Positions 7,330 to 15,366 of a DNA stretch of 64,000 nt are shown here, piece by piece. The translations under genes and the position numbers were made by a program. The notes under the pieces are model-generated. The model saw only the letters and a program-made list of their open reading frames with translations, was not told where the DNA came from and did no database searches. The stretch spans positions 62,001 to 126,000 of the forward strand of contig JAZOAH010000028.1 of NCBI GenBank assembly GCA_045595395.1, in the 5' to 3' direction. This DNA is from CAKSHC01 sp045595395. GTDB taxonomy: Bacteria > Bacillota > Clostridia > Oscillospirales > UMGS1783. Position 1 is the first letter of the stretch, and each line of letters begins with the position of its first letter.

Positions 7330-9252
7330 ATGGACAAGAAGACATTTTATATTACAACTCCCATCTATTATCCGTCGGACAAGCTGCATATCGGCCACTC
7401 CTACACCACGGTGGCGGCTGATGCCATGGCACGCTATAAGCGAGCCCGCGGCTATGACGTGATGTTTTTGACCGGCACCGACGAGCACGGACAGAAGATC
7501 CAGCGCAAGGCCGAGGCCAAAGGTGTGACCCCGCAGCAGTTTGTGGACGATATCGTGGCGTCGATCAAGGATCTGTGGAAACTGCTCAACATCAGCAATG
7601 ACCGCTTTATCCGCACGACCGACGAGTATCATGTGGCCAGCATTCAGAAGATCTTCAAAAAGCTGTATGACCAGGGCGATATCTACAAGGGCAGCTATGA
7701 GGGCCTGTACTGCGCCCCCTGCGAGTCCTTCTGGACCGAGACCCAGCTGGTCGACGGCAAGTGCCCCGACTGCGGCCGCCCGGTGGAAAAGGCCAAGGAA
7801 GAGGCCTATTTCTTCAAGCTTTCCAAATATCAGGATCGTCTGATCGAGTATTACGAGCAGCATCCTGATTTCGTGCAGCCCGAATCCAGACTCAATGAGA
7901 TGATCAACAACTTCATCAAGCCGGGCCTGGAGGATCTGTGCGTATCACGCACCTCCTTTGACTGGGGCGTGCCGGTCGACTTTGATCCGGGCCATGTGGT
8001 TTATGTGTGGATCGATGCGCTTTCCAACTACATCACCGCCCTCGGCTACGGCAACGACCAGTATAACGACTACGACAAATACTGGCCGTGCGATGTGCAT
8101 CTGGTGGGTAAAGAGATCATCCGTTTCCATACCATCATCTGGCCGGCCATGCTCATGGCGCTGGATCTGCCGATGCCCAAGAAGGTCTTCGGCCACGGCT
8201 GGCTGCTGCTGGAGGGCGGCAAGATGAGCAAGTCCTTCGGCAATGTGGTCGACCCCGTCATCCTGTGCGAGCGCTACGGCGTGGATGCCATCCGCTATTT
8301 CCTGCTGCGTGAGATCCCCTTCGGCAGCGACGGCATTTACTCCAACGAAGCCCTGATCAACCGCATCAACTTTGACCTGGCCAACGACCTGGGCAACCTG
8401 CTTTCCCGTTCGGTGGCGATGGTCAACAAATATTTCGGCGGCACTCTGCCGACTGACCGTAAAGCCGAAGAGCTTGACGAGGAGCTTTATGCCTTGGCAG
8501 CGCAGACGGTGGACAAGGTCGAGGAGAATATGGAGCAGCTGCTCTTCTCCAACGCACTGGCCGAGATCTGGAAGCTCATTTCCCGTACCAATAAGTATAT
8601 CGACGAAACGATGCCGTGGGTGCTGGCCAAGGATGAGGCCAACAAACCGAGACTGGCTACCGTTCTGTATAACCTGTGCGAGATGCTGCGCTTGTGCGGC
8701 GTCATGATCGCACCCTTTATGCCCGAAACGGCACCTCGTATGTTTGAGCAGCTAGGTGTTAGCGATGCGACGCTGACCGAGTGGGATTCGTTGCGTCGTC
8801 CCGCTTCCCTACCAGCTGATCTGACGGTGCATCCGGGCACGGCTCTCTATCCTCGCATTGATGTGGCTAAAGAACTGGAGAGTCTGGCTGCCTTGACACA
8901 GCCGAAGGAAGAGCCGACCAATCTGGCCAATCTGATCGATATCGAAGATTTTGCCAAGGTCAACCTGGTGGCCGGTAAAATTTTGGCATGCGAGCCTGTA
9001 CCCAAGAGCAAGAAGCTGCTGAAAATTCAACTGGACTGCGGCGACAAGCGTCAGGTGGTATCGGGCATTGCCAAGTGGTACAAGCCCGAAGATCTGATCG
9101 GCAAGGTAGTGGTCATTGTGGAAAATCTCAAGCCGGCCAAGTTGTGCGGCGTCGAGAGCAACGGCATGATCCTGGCCTGTGATGCCGGCGAGGATGATGT
9201 GCGTGTCATCTTCCTGGACAGCGACATTGCACCGGGATCAAAGGTCCGCTAA
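7330..9252 (+). CDS. metG: Methionyl-tRNA synthetase
   Basis: Charges tRNA-Met and initiator tRNA with methionine. 640 residues. Class I signature HIGHSYTT near residue 18; a four-Cys zinc knuckle (CAPC and CPDC, about residues 127-150); KMSKSFGN loop near residue 300; anticodon-binding helical domain; and a C-terminal tRNA-binding OB domain (IEDFAKVNLVAGKIL onward, last 110 residues) as in the dimeric MetRS type. The ATG at 7330 is preferred over the one at 7309 because AAAGGTGG (7314-7321) is correctly spaced for it. The stop is separated by one base from tatD, so the two are co-transcribed, an arrangement common in Firmicutes. Confidence 0.97.
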   Translation: MDKKTFYITTPIYYPSDKLHIGHSYTTVAADAMARYKRARGYDVMFLTGTDEHGQKIQRKAEAKGVTPQQFVDDIVASIKDLWKLLNISNDRFIRTTDEYHVASIQKIFKKLYDQGDIYKGSYEGLYCAPCESFWTETQLVDGKCPDCGRPVEKAKEEAYFFKLSKYQDRLIEYYEQHPDFVQPESRLNEMINNFIKPGLEDLCVSRTSFDWGVPVDFDPGHVVYVWIDALSNYITALGYGNDQYNDYDKYWPCDVHLVGKEIIRFHTIIWPAMLMALDLPMPKKVFGHGWLLLEGGKMSKSFGNVVDPVILCERYGVDAIRYFLLREIPFGSDGIYSNEALINRINFDLANDLGNLLSRSVAMVNKYFGGTLPTDRKAEELDEELYALAAQTVDKVEENMEQLLFSNALAEIWKLISRTNKYIDETMPWVLAKDEANKPRLATVLYNLCEMLRLCGVMIAPFMPETAPRMFEQLGVSDATLTEWDSLRRPASLPADLTVHPGTALYPRIDVAKELESLAALTQPKEEPTNLANLIDIEDFAKVNLVAGKILACEPVPKSKKLLKIQLDCGDKRQVVSGIAKWYKPEDLIGKVVVIVENLKPAKLCGVESNGMILACDAGEDDVRVIFLDSDIAPGSKVR

Positions 9253-9253
9253 G

Positions 9254-10012
9254 ATGTATTTTGACACCCATGCGCATGTGGACGATGCTCGTTTTGACGA
9301 GGATCGTGCCATAATGCTTGAAAATTGCCGCGAGAAGGGCGTTTCGCTGATCATGAACATCGGCGCACATCTCCCCTCTTCCCGTGCGGCAGTGGCTCTT
9401 TCGGAGCAATACGAGAATATCTATGCGACGGTTGGCATTCATCCCTGCGACACCTACGATCTGACCGAGGCGCATTATGCCGAATTAGAAGAATTGGCCA
9501 AGCATGACAAGGTCAAGGCCATTGGCGAGATCGGGTTGGACTATCATTACGAGGACACCGACAAGGAGAAGCAGCATATTGCCTTTCATCGACAGATGGC
9601 ATTGGCCGAGAAACTGGGGCTGCCGGTGGTGATCCACAGCCGAGAGGCGACGCAGGACACGCTGGCGGTACTCAAAGAGCATCCGAATGTCAAAGGTGTG
9701 GTACACTCCTATTCGGGTAGTGTTGAGACGGCCAAGATCTTGCTGGAGATGGGATATTATCTCTCCTTTAATGGTATCGTGACCTTCAAAAACGCACATA
9801 AGGCACGTGAGGTGCTGGCAACCCTGCCGCACGATCGGGTGTTGATCGAGACCGACTGTCCCTATCTGGCGCCCGACCCGCATCGAGGGGAACGCAACGA
9901 TCCCTCTCTGGTTCCCTTTGTGGCGGCCAAGGTGGCCGAGATCTGGGGCATGACCCAGGATGAGGTGGCGCAGATCACCTTTGAAAACGGAAAACGATTT
10001 TACGGTATATAA
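9254..10012 (+). CDS. tatD: TatD-family metal-dependent DNase
   Basis: 3'-5' exodeoxyribonuclease-type TIM-barrel hydrolase, 252 residues. Metal-binding and catalytic motifs are visible in order: FDTHAHVDD (HxH), GEIGLDYHYE, VIHSREA, HSYSGS and LIETDCPYLAP with the conserved Asp. The ATG at 9254 begins one base after the metG stop; the longer frame from 9179 would run inside metG and is not needed. Downstream of metG in many Firmicutes, where tatD is often followed by rnmV and ksgA; here a terminator follows instead. Confidence 0.95.
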   Translation: MYFDTHAHVDDARFDEDRAIMLENCREKGVSLIMNIGAHLPSSRAAVALSEQYENIYATVGIHPCDTYDLTEAHYAELEELAKHDKVKAIGEIGLDYHYEDTDKEKQHIAFHRQMALAEKLGLPVVIHSREATQDTLAVLKEHPNVKGVVHSYSGSVETAKILLEMGYYLSFNGIVTFKNAHKAREVLATLPHDRVLIETDCPYLAPDPHRGERNDPSLVPFVAAKVAEIWGMTQDEVAQITFENGKRFYGI

Positions 10013-10015
10013 AAA

Positions 10016-10043
10016 AAGAGGCTTTGCATACGCAAAGCCTCTT
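10016..10043. terminator. Bidirectional intrinsic terminator between tatD and deoC
   Basis: A perfect 12-bp stem AAGAGGCTTTGC / GCAAAGCCTCTT with ATAC loop, A-run on the left and T-run on the right. It starts right after the tatD stop and ends shortly before the deoC stop. Confidence 0.9.
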
Positions 10044-10049
10044 TCATAA

Positions 10050-10727
10050 TCAATATACTTGTTTAGGGTCGGGAGCATTACCCTTGACGATGCCGACACC
10101 GCCGGAGGTACCGATACGGGTGGCACCGGCTGCGATGACCTTTTCGGCATCTTCCCTGGTGCGGACACCGCCGGAAGCCTTGATGCCCATATCAGGGCCG
10201 ACAGCACTACGGATGAGGGCTACATCTTCGGGGGTGGCGCCGCCGGTGGAGAAGCCGGTGGAGGTTTTAACAAACTGAGCGCCGCAAGCAACGCAAGCCC
10301 GGGAGACCTTGACCTTTTCCTCGTCGGTCAGCAGGCATGTTTCGATGATGACTTTAACGGTGGTGCCGTTAGCCGCCTTGACAACAGCCGAGATATCCTC
10401 ATTAACGAGATCCCAGTTGTTATCCTTGATGGCGCCGACGTTGACGACCATGTCGATCTCGGTAGCGCCGTTGGCGATGGCGTCTTTCGTTTCAAAGGCC
10501 TTGACAGCCGGCGTATTGGCGCCCAAGGGGAAACCGATAACGGTGCAGACATTGACACCGCTGCCTGCCAGACGCTTGGCGACGTATTTGACATGGGTGG
10601 GGTTAACGCAGACCGAGGCGAACTGATTCTCAATGGCTTCGGCGCAGCAGGTTTCGATCTTGGCCAGCGGCGTATTGGCAGCCAGCACGGTATGATCAAT
10701 ATAGGTGTTAAGCGGACGATTGGACAT
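10050..10727 (-). CDS. deoC: Deoxyribose-phosphate aldolase
   Basis: Cleaves 2-deoxyribose 5-phosphate to glyceraldehyde 3-phosphate and acetaldehyde in deoxynucleoside salvage. 225 residues, class I aldolase TIM barrel. The Schiff-base Lys is in FVKTSTGFSTGGAT; IETCLLTDEEK and the phosphate-binding KASGGVRTREDA are also present, with GTSGGVGIV near the end. It stands alone between two terminator/promoter signals; no other deo genes are near. Confidence 0.97.
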   Translation of the reverse strand: MSNRPLNTYIDHTVLAANTPLAKIETCCAEAIENQFASVCVNPTHVKYVAKRLAGSGVNVCTVIGFPLGANTPAVKAFETKDAIANGATEIDMVVNVGAIKDNNWDLVNEDISAVVKAANGTTVKVIIETCLLTDEEKVKVSRACVACGAQFVKTSTGFSTGGATPEDVALIRSAVGPDMGIKASGGVRTREDAEKVIAAGATRIGTSGGVGIVKGNAPDPKQVY

Positions 10728-10761
10728 GTTATTATTCTCCTATCATTTTTAATTGATCACT

Positions 10762-10790
10762 ATTATACAACAATTTTTTGCGGATTACAA
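10762..10790 (-). promoter_or_regulatory. Sigma-A promoter of deoC
   Basis: On the minus strand TTGTAA, 17-bp spacer, TATAAT. The -35 box overlaps the last codons of the upstream DUF1015 gene. Confidence 0.65.
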
Positions 10791-12071
10791 GATGGTATCA
10801 TCGAATTTCATAAAAACCAGGCCGGTGATCAGTTTGGGATAAAAATAGGTTGCCTTTTGGGGCATCTTATCTCCGGCTTTGGCCACGTCCTTGATCTGAT
10901 CGACACGAGTGGGATTAAGAAAGAACGCACATTCCTGCTTGCCGGCCCTGACCTGCGTCAGCGCCTCGTCGATCGAGCGGGTGTAGGTGATCTTGGTCTG
11001 CTTGGCCAGGTCTGACTTGGTGATGCCGAAGACCTTGTCGAGGATCAGGGTGTGCAGGATGGTGACATCAAGATCGCAAAAGGCATCGGACATATCGGCC
11101 AGCATCTCCCGAACCAGCTCGGTATCGTGGAAATGGAGAAGATAATAATAATCCTTGCCGGTATACAGGCCGATGGCATGATCTTCCTGCTCCGCCAGCA
11201 TATCCTGCTCAATATTTGACAAATCGTTGCAACGTTCAAAACTGAAGTATTTATTGATCTTCTCCAGCGTTTCCTGTTCATGAAATTCGCCCAGGTTAGC
11301 CAGCATCCGATGGGTCGGAAAGACGACAAGGCCGTCACATTCCATATCGACCAGGAACATGCAGGTGTAATTGGCAGGATGCTCAGGTGAAAAATCAGAG
11401 GTTTTGGCCATGACCTTTTTGCGGTAGTTGAGAGCCGTTTCGTAGCGATGGTGTCCGTCGGCAATAAAGAGCTGACGGTCGGCAAAATCGGCGGCAAAGG
11501 CATCGATCTGCGCCTCATCGGTGACACGCCACAGACGATGGGTAACGCCATCCTCATCGGTAAATGCGATGTCGGGCGCTTTCTTGCTGGCCTGTTCGAT
11601 GCGTAAGCGGGTCACCTGCTGCTCATCGGTATACATCGAATAGATCTGAGAAAAGCTGGCTTTAGCGGTGTTGAGCAGTTCAAAGCGGTCATTCTTGGCC
11701 TTGGAGAGTGTATATTCATGAGGCAGGATGATGCGGTCTTCAAACTCCTCCAAGCGGACGGCACAGATCATGCCCTTGACGCTGCGGGGGATATCGTTGA
11801 CGGTAAAGCACATTTCGTAGATATAAATGCTGTCCTTTTCGTCCTGCTTGAGGATGCCGTCGGACACCCAAGCCCTGTAAAGTTCAGATGCTTTCGTGTA
11901 TCGATCTTCGCCGGTCGGAAGTTCTAACTGCACAATATTATAGGGACTGCGGTCAACCAGCGATTCCCGCTGTTCGGGGCTGATGATATCATAGGGCGGA
12001 CTGACCAGGTCGGCGACATTGCCGGCCTTTTCGGTATAGCGCATACCCTGAAATCCTTTGATAAGAGCCAT
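10785..12071 (-). CDS. DUF1015 family protein
   Basis: 428-residue cytoplasmic protein of a widespread family with unknown biochemistry. Recognised by the N-terminal FQGMRYTEKAG and VSPPYDIIS motif, the PHEYTLSKAKNDR segment, and the central FIADGHHRYETALNYR motif, where His and Asp suggest a ParB/Srx-like nucleotide or metal site (inference). Full length for the family. It has its own promoter and is followed closely by deoC. In other genomes the gene often sits near serine/phosphoglycerate genes, which are not present here. Confidence 0.9.
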   Translation of the reverse strand: MALIKGFQGMRYTEKAGNVADLVSPPYDIISPEQRESLVDRSPYNIVQLELPTGEDRYTKASELYRAWVSDGILKQDEKDSIYIYEMCFTVNDIPRSVKGMICAVRLEEFEDRIILPHEYTLSKAKNDRFELLNTAKASFSQIYSMYTDEQQVTRLRIEQASKKAPDIAFTDEDGVTHRLWRVTDEAQIDAFAADFADRQLFIADGHHRYETALNYRKKVMAKTSDFSPEHPANYTCMFLVDMECDGLVVFPTHRMLANLGEFHEQETLEKINKYFSFERCNDLSNIEQDMLAEQEDHAIGLYTGKDYYYLLHFHDTELVREMLADMSDAFCDLDVTILHTLILDKVFGITKSDLAKQTKITYTRSIDEALTQVRAGKQECAFFLNPTRVDQIKDVAKAGDKMPQKATYFYPKLITGLVFMKFDDTIL

Positions 12072-12105
12072 TGTTGTGTCCTCCGTTTGTCAACTGTTAT
12101 ATTTT

Positions 12106-12134
12106 ATTATAATGATTGACCTGTGTTTTTTCAA
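12106..12134 (-). promoter_or_regulatory. Sigma-A promoter of the DUF1015 gene
   Basis: On the minus strand TTGAAA, 17-bp spacer, TATAAT, followed by a GGAGG site before the ATG at 12071. Confidence 0.7.
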
Positions 12135-12203
12135 TAATAATGGAAAAAAATAATGAAAATACATGAGCACGATCGGTTTATACTACAAATGAGGTGAAAA
12201 ATC

Positions 12204-12374
12204 ATGTGTAGTAAAATTCCGTTTATGGTCGGCATGGCGACGGGCTTGGTCGTTGGCTGCACGATGGGTGTCATGTCGCAGTCGCGCCAGGTGAAGATGG
12301 CAAAGAAAAAACTGATGCACTCCCCTGCCGGCAAGGTCGTTAAAACGATCGCCGATGTCATCGAGCAAATGTAA
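12204..12374 (+). CDS. Small YtxH-like membrane-anchored protein (56 aa)
   Basis: A 56-residue ORF starting at ATG 12204 behind an AGGTG site. Residues 6-24 form one hydrophobic glycine-rich segment (FMVGMATGLVVGCTMGVM), followed by a basic amphipathic tail with KKKLMHSPAGK. This is the layout of short YtxH-like Firmicutes proteins: one membrane segment then a helix. Its own ribosome binding site and the perfect terminator just after it support a real gene, although it is too short for homology judged by eye. It is divergent from the DUF1015 gene and convergent with the DUF4097 operon. Function unknown. Confidence 0.65.
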   Translation: MCSKIPFMVGMATGLVVGCTMGVMSQSRQVKMAKKKLMHSPAGKVVKTIADVIEQM

Positions 12375-12379
12375 GAAGC

Positions 12380-12403
12380 GCCGGAAGGTATCTACCTTCC
12401 GGC
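12380..12403. terminator. Bidirectional intrinsic terminator
   Basis: A perfect 11-bp stem GCCGGAAGGTA / TACCTTCCGGC with a two-base TC turn, between the small ORF and the convergent DUF4097 gene. The plus-strand side is followed by TGCTATTTTT. Confidence 0.8.
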
Positions 12404-12411
12404 TGCTATTT

Positions 12412-13263
12412 TTAAGAATGGAAAATTTCCATTTTAATATCGCCGGTTGAGGTTGTGATCTCACACCGTCCGCCTGTTGTTGTCTTTGGCACATCGACCC
12501 TGCCAGTGGAAGTTTTAGCAATAAATACCTTATTGGTCAGCAGACTGCCCTTAACATCACCGGTATCGGTTTGGACAATGATCTGGGTAGCATCGCACCC
12601 ATCAAACATGATATCGCCGGTGCTTCTCTTGATCGAGAATGTTTCTGCGGCAATCACCTGTTTCAAGGTTATATCGCCTGTATTTCCCGTCGAAACAAGA
12701 TTTTTGCAGGCTACATCGGTCAGCAGCGCCTTGCCGGTGGACACATGTGTTGCAACATCACCCTTGCAGGTTATATGAGAAACGGAAATTTTGCCGGTGG
12801 AAGCGGAGAGGTCAAGCGCTTCTACCACCAGGTTTTCGGCCTGAATATCGCCGGTACTTGCCTTCACCGAGATCGTGCCGTATTCGGCCTGAGGGATATA
12901 TACCGTGATGCTCGACGAGCCGAAGTTTATACCGACATACTCATACCACTTTCTCGTATCCTCGACCTCGACGACCAGCGTGTTGTCCTTTACGGTTACC
13001 GAATGCGTTACCTTTTTCTGCTCACGGCAGACCACGGTGGTTTCTGCATTTACAGAGGGGGCAAACACGACATCGGCGGTGTTTGTTATGATCGAAATGT
13101 TTTTATAATCGTCATAGATCTCATGCTCGTTGGTTTCATGCTGGATTGTTGATAATTTCGTAAAATCCCATTGAAACATTGTCATTGCTCCTCCGAAAAT
13201 GATACAGCCGGCCAATACAAGGATTGCTGCTATAATTAGCCATTTTTTCCTTTTTTTATTCAT
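12412..13263 (-). CDS. DUF4097 beta-helix membrane-anchored protein
   Basis: 283 residues. A lysine-rich N-terminus and one hydrophobic segment (about 9-30) place the remainder outside the membrane. From about residue 125 onward the sequence repeats a STG(D/K)I unit roughly every 20 residues at least seven times, the hallmark of DUF4097 right-handed beta-helix domains. Last gene of a PadR-DUF1700-DUF4097 operon; it overlaps the DUF1700 gene by 8 bases. In other Firmicutes such trios behave as envelope-stress or membrane-state modules. The exact role is unknown. Confidence 0.88.
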   Translation of the reverse strand: MNKKRKKWLIIAAILVLAGCIIFGGAMTMFQWDFTKLSTIQHETNEHEIYDDYKNISIITNTADVVFAPSVNAETTVVCREQKKVTHSVTVKDNTLVVEVEDTRKWYEYVGINFGSSSITVYIPQAEYGTISVKASTGDIQAENLVVEALDLSASTGKISVSHITCKGDVATHVSTGKALLTDVACKNLVSTGNTGDITLKQVIAAETFSIKRSTGDIMFDGCDATQIIVQTDTGDVKGSLLTNKVFIAKTSTGRVDVPKTTTGGRCEITTSTGDIKMEIFHS

Positions 13264-13789
13264 TGCGCTTTCTCCTTTTTATCAGTTGCCACATGCCCTT
13301 GGTGGCCGCCTTGCAGGCGTAGAACATAAAAACGGACAGTCCTGCGCAGACCATTCCTGCGCCGATCATAGCCAGTCCCGGAAGAGCATGCCCGTTACAG
13401 GCAAAGCCGATCCCGGCTACGATGCCGCCAAGCGCACAGGCAGCAAGCGAAACGAAAACCGCCCACAGGGACAAGCAAAGCGAAAGCATGACGGCAAATA
13501 CGGCAATCAGCAAAGAAAGCCATATAGGAGAGCCGAGTACTAAAAGTATGATTTCCCAAGGCCTTAACCGTCTTCTCGACTTGGTTTTCTCGAGAGGGAC
13601 ATCGGCCGTGATCTGCGATATGAGTTGATCGATATCACCGATCTCACAGACTGCCTCCTCTTCCGAAAGACCTTCTTCCATTCGGTCATCGATCATTTCG
13701 CTGTAAAAGGTCAGTCGCTCCTCCCGGTCATGTTGGGGCAACTTAGATAAGCCGTTACGCAGTCGTGCAAGAAATTCTTGTTTACTCAT
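13256..13789 (-). CDS. DUF1700 (HAAS-domain) membrane protein
   Basis: 177 residues. The first 60 form the helical HAAS/DUF1700 domain (FLARLRNGLSKLPQHDREE and a LSEEEAVCEIGD turn), which is found fused or adjacent to PadR regulators. The remainder has about four hydrophobic segments, rich in Ala, Gly, Leu and Cys. It overlaps the padR gene by 8 bases and the DUF4097 gene by 8 bases, so the three are translationally coupled. Likely partner or sensor of the PadR regulator by context. Confidence 0.88.
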   Translation of the reverse strand: MSKQEFLARLRNGLSKLPQHDREERLTFYSEMIDDRMEEGLSEEEAVCEIGDIDQLISQITADVPLEKTKSRRRLRPWEIILLVLGSPIWLSLLIAVFAVMLSLCLSLWAVFVSLAACALGGIVAGIGFACNGHALPGLAMIGAGMVCAGLSVFMFYACKAATKGMWQLIKRRKRNE

Positions 13790-14102
13790 GGTCGATATCC
13801 TCCTTGGTTACGAATCGGTATATGGACAGCATTTCGCTCCACTCTTTCTTGAAATCCTCGATGCGCCGCAGTCCATCCTTGGTGATGTGATAATATTTCC
13901 GAAGCCTACCGCCGTGCTCAGCCGTGTGAACGGTCAGCATATTTGCCGTTTCCAGACGCTTGAGAATGGTATATAAGGTCGATTCGGACAGCTCCAAATA
14001 CGGCTTCAAATCTTTCATGATCTTATAGCCATAGGAATCTTCGCTCTTAATGGCCGCCAAGACGCAGACATCTAAAAGACCACGTTTGAGTTGAACATCC
14101 AT
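13782..14102 (-). CDS. PadR-family transcriptional regulator
   Basis: 106 residues. The winged-helix N-terminal domain is clear: QLKRGLLDVCVLAAIK, YGYKIMKDL and LSESTLYTILKRLE, followed by the wing HGGRLRKYYHIT and a C-terminal dimerisation helix. The start at 14102 is chosen because GGGAGG lies 6 bases upstream; the longer frame from 14123 lacks a ribosome binding site. It represses its own operon in typical systems, and an inverted repeat over the -10 region would allow that here. Confidence 0.93.
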   Translation of the reverse strand: MDVQLKRGLLDVCVLAAIKSEDSYGYKIMKDLKPYLELSESTLYTILKRLETANMLTVHTAEHGGRLRKYYHITKDGLRRIEDFKKEWSEMLSIYRFVTKEDIDHE

Positions 14103-14126
14103 ACGATACCTCCCTTCGCACAATAC

Positions 14127-14155
14127 ATCGTATCGCGAAGTATTAGTTTTGTCAA
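14127..14155 (-). promoter_or_regulatory. Promoter of the padR operon with candidate operator
   Basis: Minus-strand TTGACA, 17-bp spacer, TACGAT. Arms CTTCGC (14114-14119) and GCGAAG (14135-14140) flank the -10 box as an inverted repeat, a plausible autoregulatory PadR site. Operator assignment is inference. Confidence 0.6.
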
Positions 14156-14158
14156 TAG

Positions 14159-14190
14159 AAAAGACAGCATAGCGATGCCATGCTGTCTGT
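14159..14190 (-). terminator. Terminator of the heat-shock operon
   Basis: Arms AGACAGCAT and ATGCTGTCT, with the interior GCATAGCGATGC able to extend pairing, followed by TTTTCT on the minus strand, directly after the dnaJ stop. Confidence 0.75.
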
Positions 14191-14192
14191 TT

Positions 14193-15347
14193 TTATGCGT
14201 TTTGGGTCTTATCGACCTTTTCTTTGAATTTCCGTACCGCATCATAGTTTTTATCGCTCGAAAGTTTTTCCAGTTCTTCGAGCAGTTCTTTCTGACGGCG
14301 GGACAGGCTCTTGGGAACTTCAATGGTGACCCGGACATACATATCACCACGGCCACGGCCGTTAACAAAGGGCACGCCCTTATTTTTGATGCGGAACACC
14401 GTCTGATGCTGCGTTCCTTCGGGGATGGTTTGCTTGACCATGTCGCCGTCCACGGTGGGAAGCTCGATGGTGCAGCCGGTGGCTGCCTGAGAGAGCGTGA
14501 GGGGTACATCATAGGAGATGTCATTGCCCTGACGATGGAACAGGACATGAGGCTTAACATTGACGGTGATATACAGATCGCCGTTACCGCCGCCACGTCG
14601 GCCGGCCGAGCCTTGTCCGCTCAACTTGATCGACTGACCCGAGGCGATACCGGCAGGAATAGATGCTTCAATCGTGCGTTCACCGACGACAGCGCCTTGG
14701 CCGCCGCAGGTCTTGCAGGGATCCTTGATGATATAGCCGGTGCCACCGCAGTCGGAGCAGGGCTGGACACTGGTGAAGGAGCCGAGCATGGTGCGCTGTT
14801 GGACACGCACCTGGCCGCTGCCGCCGCAGGTCGGGCAGGTCTGACGGCTGCCGCTGGCCGAGCCGGTGCCTTTACAGTCGGCGCAGCTCTCTTCCCTCTT
14901 ATAGCGGATCTTGCGCTTGCAGCCGGTGATGGACTCGTTAAACTCGATTGTCAGATTGATCGAGATATCCTTGCCGCGCACCGGAGCATTGGGATTGGCG
15001 CGGCGGGCACGGCCGCCGCCGAAGATATCGCCGAAAATATCACCGAAGATATCACCGAAATCCCCACCGCCGAAGCCGCCGCCGAAACCGCCGCCCGGCT
15101 GGCCGGCACCGTAATTGGGATCGACACCGGCAAAGCCGAACTGGTCATAGCGCTGACGCTTATCCTTGTCGGAGAGGACATCGTGGGCTTCGTTGAGTTC
15201 CTTAAATTGTTGTTCTGCCGCCGCATCACCGGGATGGAGATCGGGGTGGCAATCTTTGGCTTTTTTACGGAAGGCTCTGCGGATCTCGTCATCGGTCGCC
15301 GATTTGGAAACGCCGAGTACCTCGTAATAATCTCTTTTTTCCGCCAT
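14193..15347 (-). CDS. dnaJ: Molecular chaperone DnaJ (Hsp40)
   Basis: Co-chaperone that stimulates DnaK ATP hydrolysis and delivers unfolded substrates. 384 residues: J domain (residues 1-70) with the HPD motif in CHPDLHPGD; Gly/Phe-rich linker (about 75-110); four CxxCxGxG zinc motifs (CADCKGTG, CPTCGGSG, CSDCGGTG, CKTCGGQG); C-terminal substrate-binding and dimerisation domains. Type I DnaJ with all zinc cysteines intact. Last gene of the hrcA-grpE-dnaK-dnaJ operon, 19 bases after dnaK, followed by a terminator. Confidence 0.98.
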   Translation of the reverse strand: MAEKRDYYEVLGVSKSATDDEIRRAFRKKAKDCHPDLHPGDAAAEQQFKELNEAHDVLSDKDKRQRYDQFGFAGVDPNYGAGQPGGGFGGGFGGGDFGDIFGDIFGDIFGGGRARRANPNAPVRGKDISINLTIEFNESITGCKRKIRYKREESCADCKGTGSASGSRQTCPTCGGSGQVRVQQRTMLGSFTSVQPCSDCGGTGYIIKDPCKTCGGQGAVVGERTIEASIPAGIASGQSIKLSGQGSAGRRGGGNGDLYITVNVKPHVLFHRQGNDISYDVPLTLSQAATGCTIELPTVDGDMVKQTIPEGTQHQTVFRIKNKGVPFVNGRGRGDMYVRVTIEVPKSLSRRQKELLEELEKLSSDKNYDAVRKFKEKVDKTQNA

Positions 15348-15366
15348 GCGAAACCTCGGATGTTAC

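Noticed and set aside
12441..12840. Tandem DNA repeat in the DUF4097 gene
   Set aside because: The repeat is at protein level (STGxI units); the DNA copies have diverged and are not a direct tandem array.
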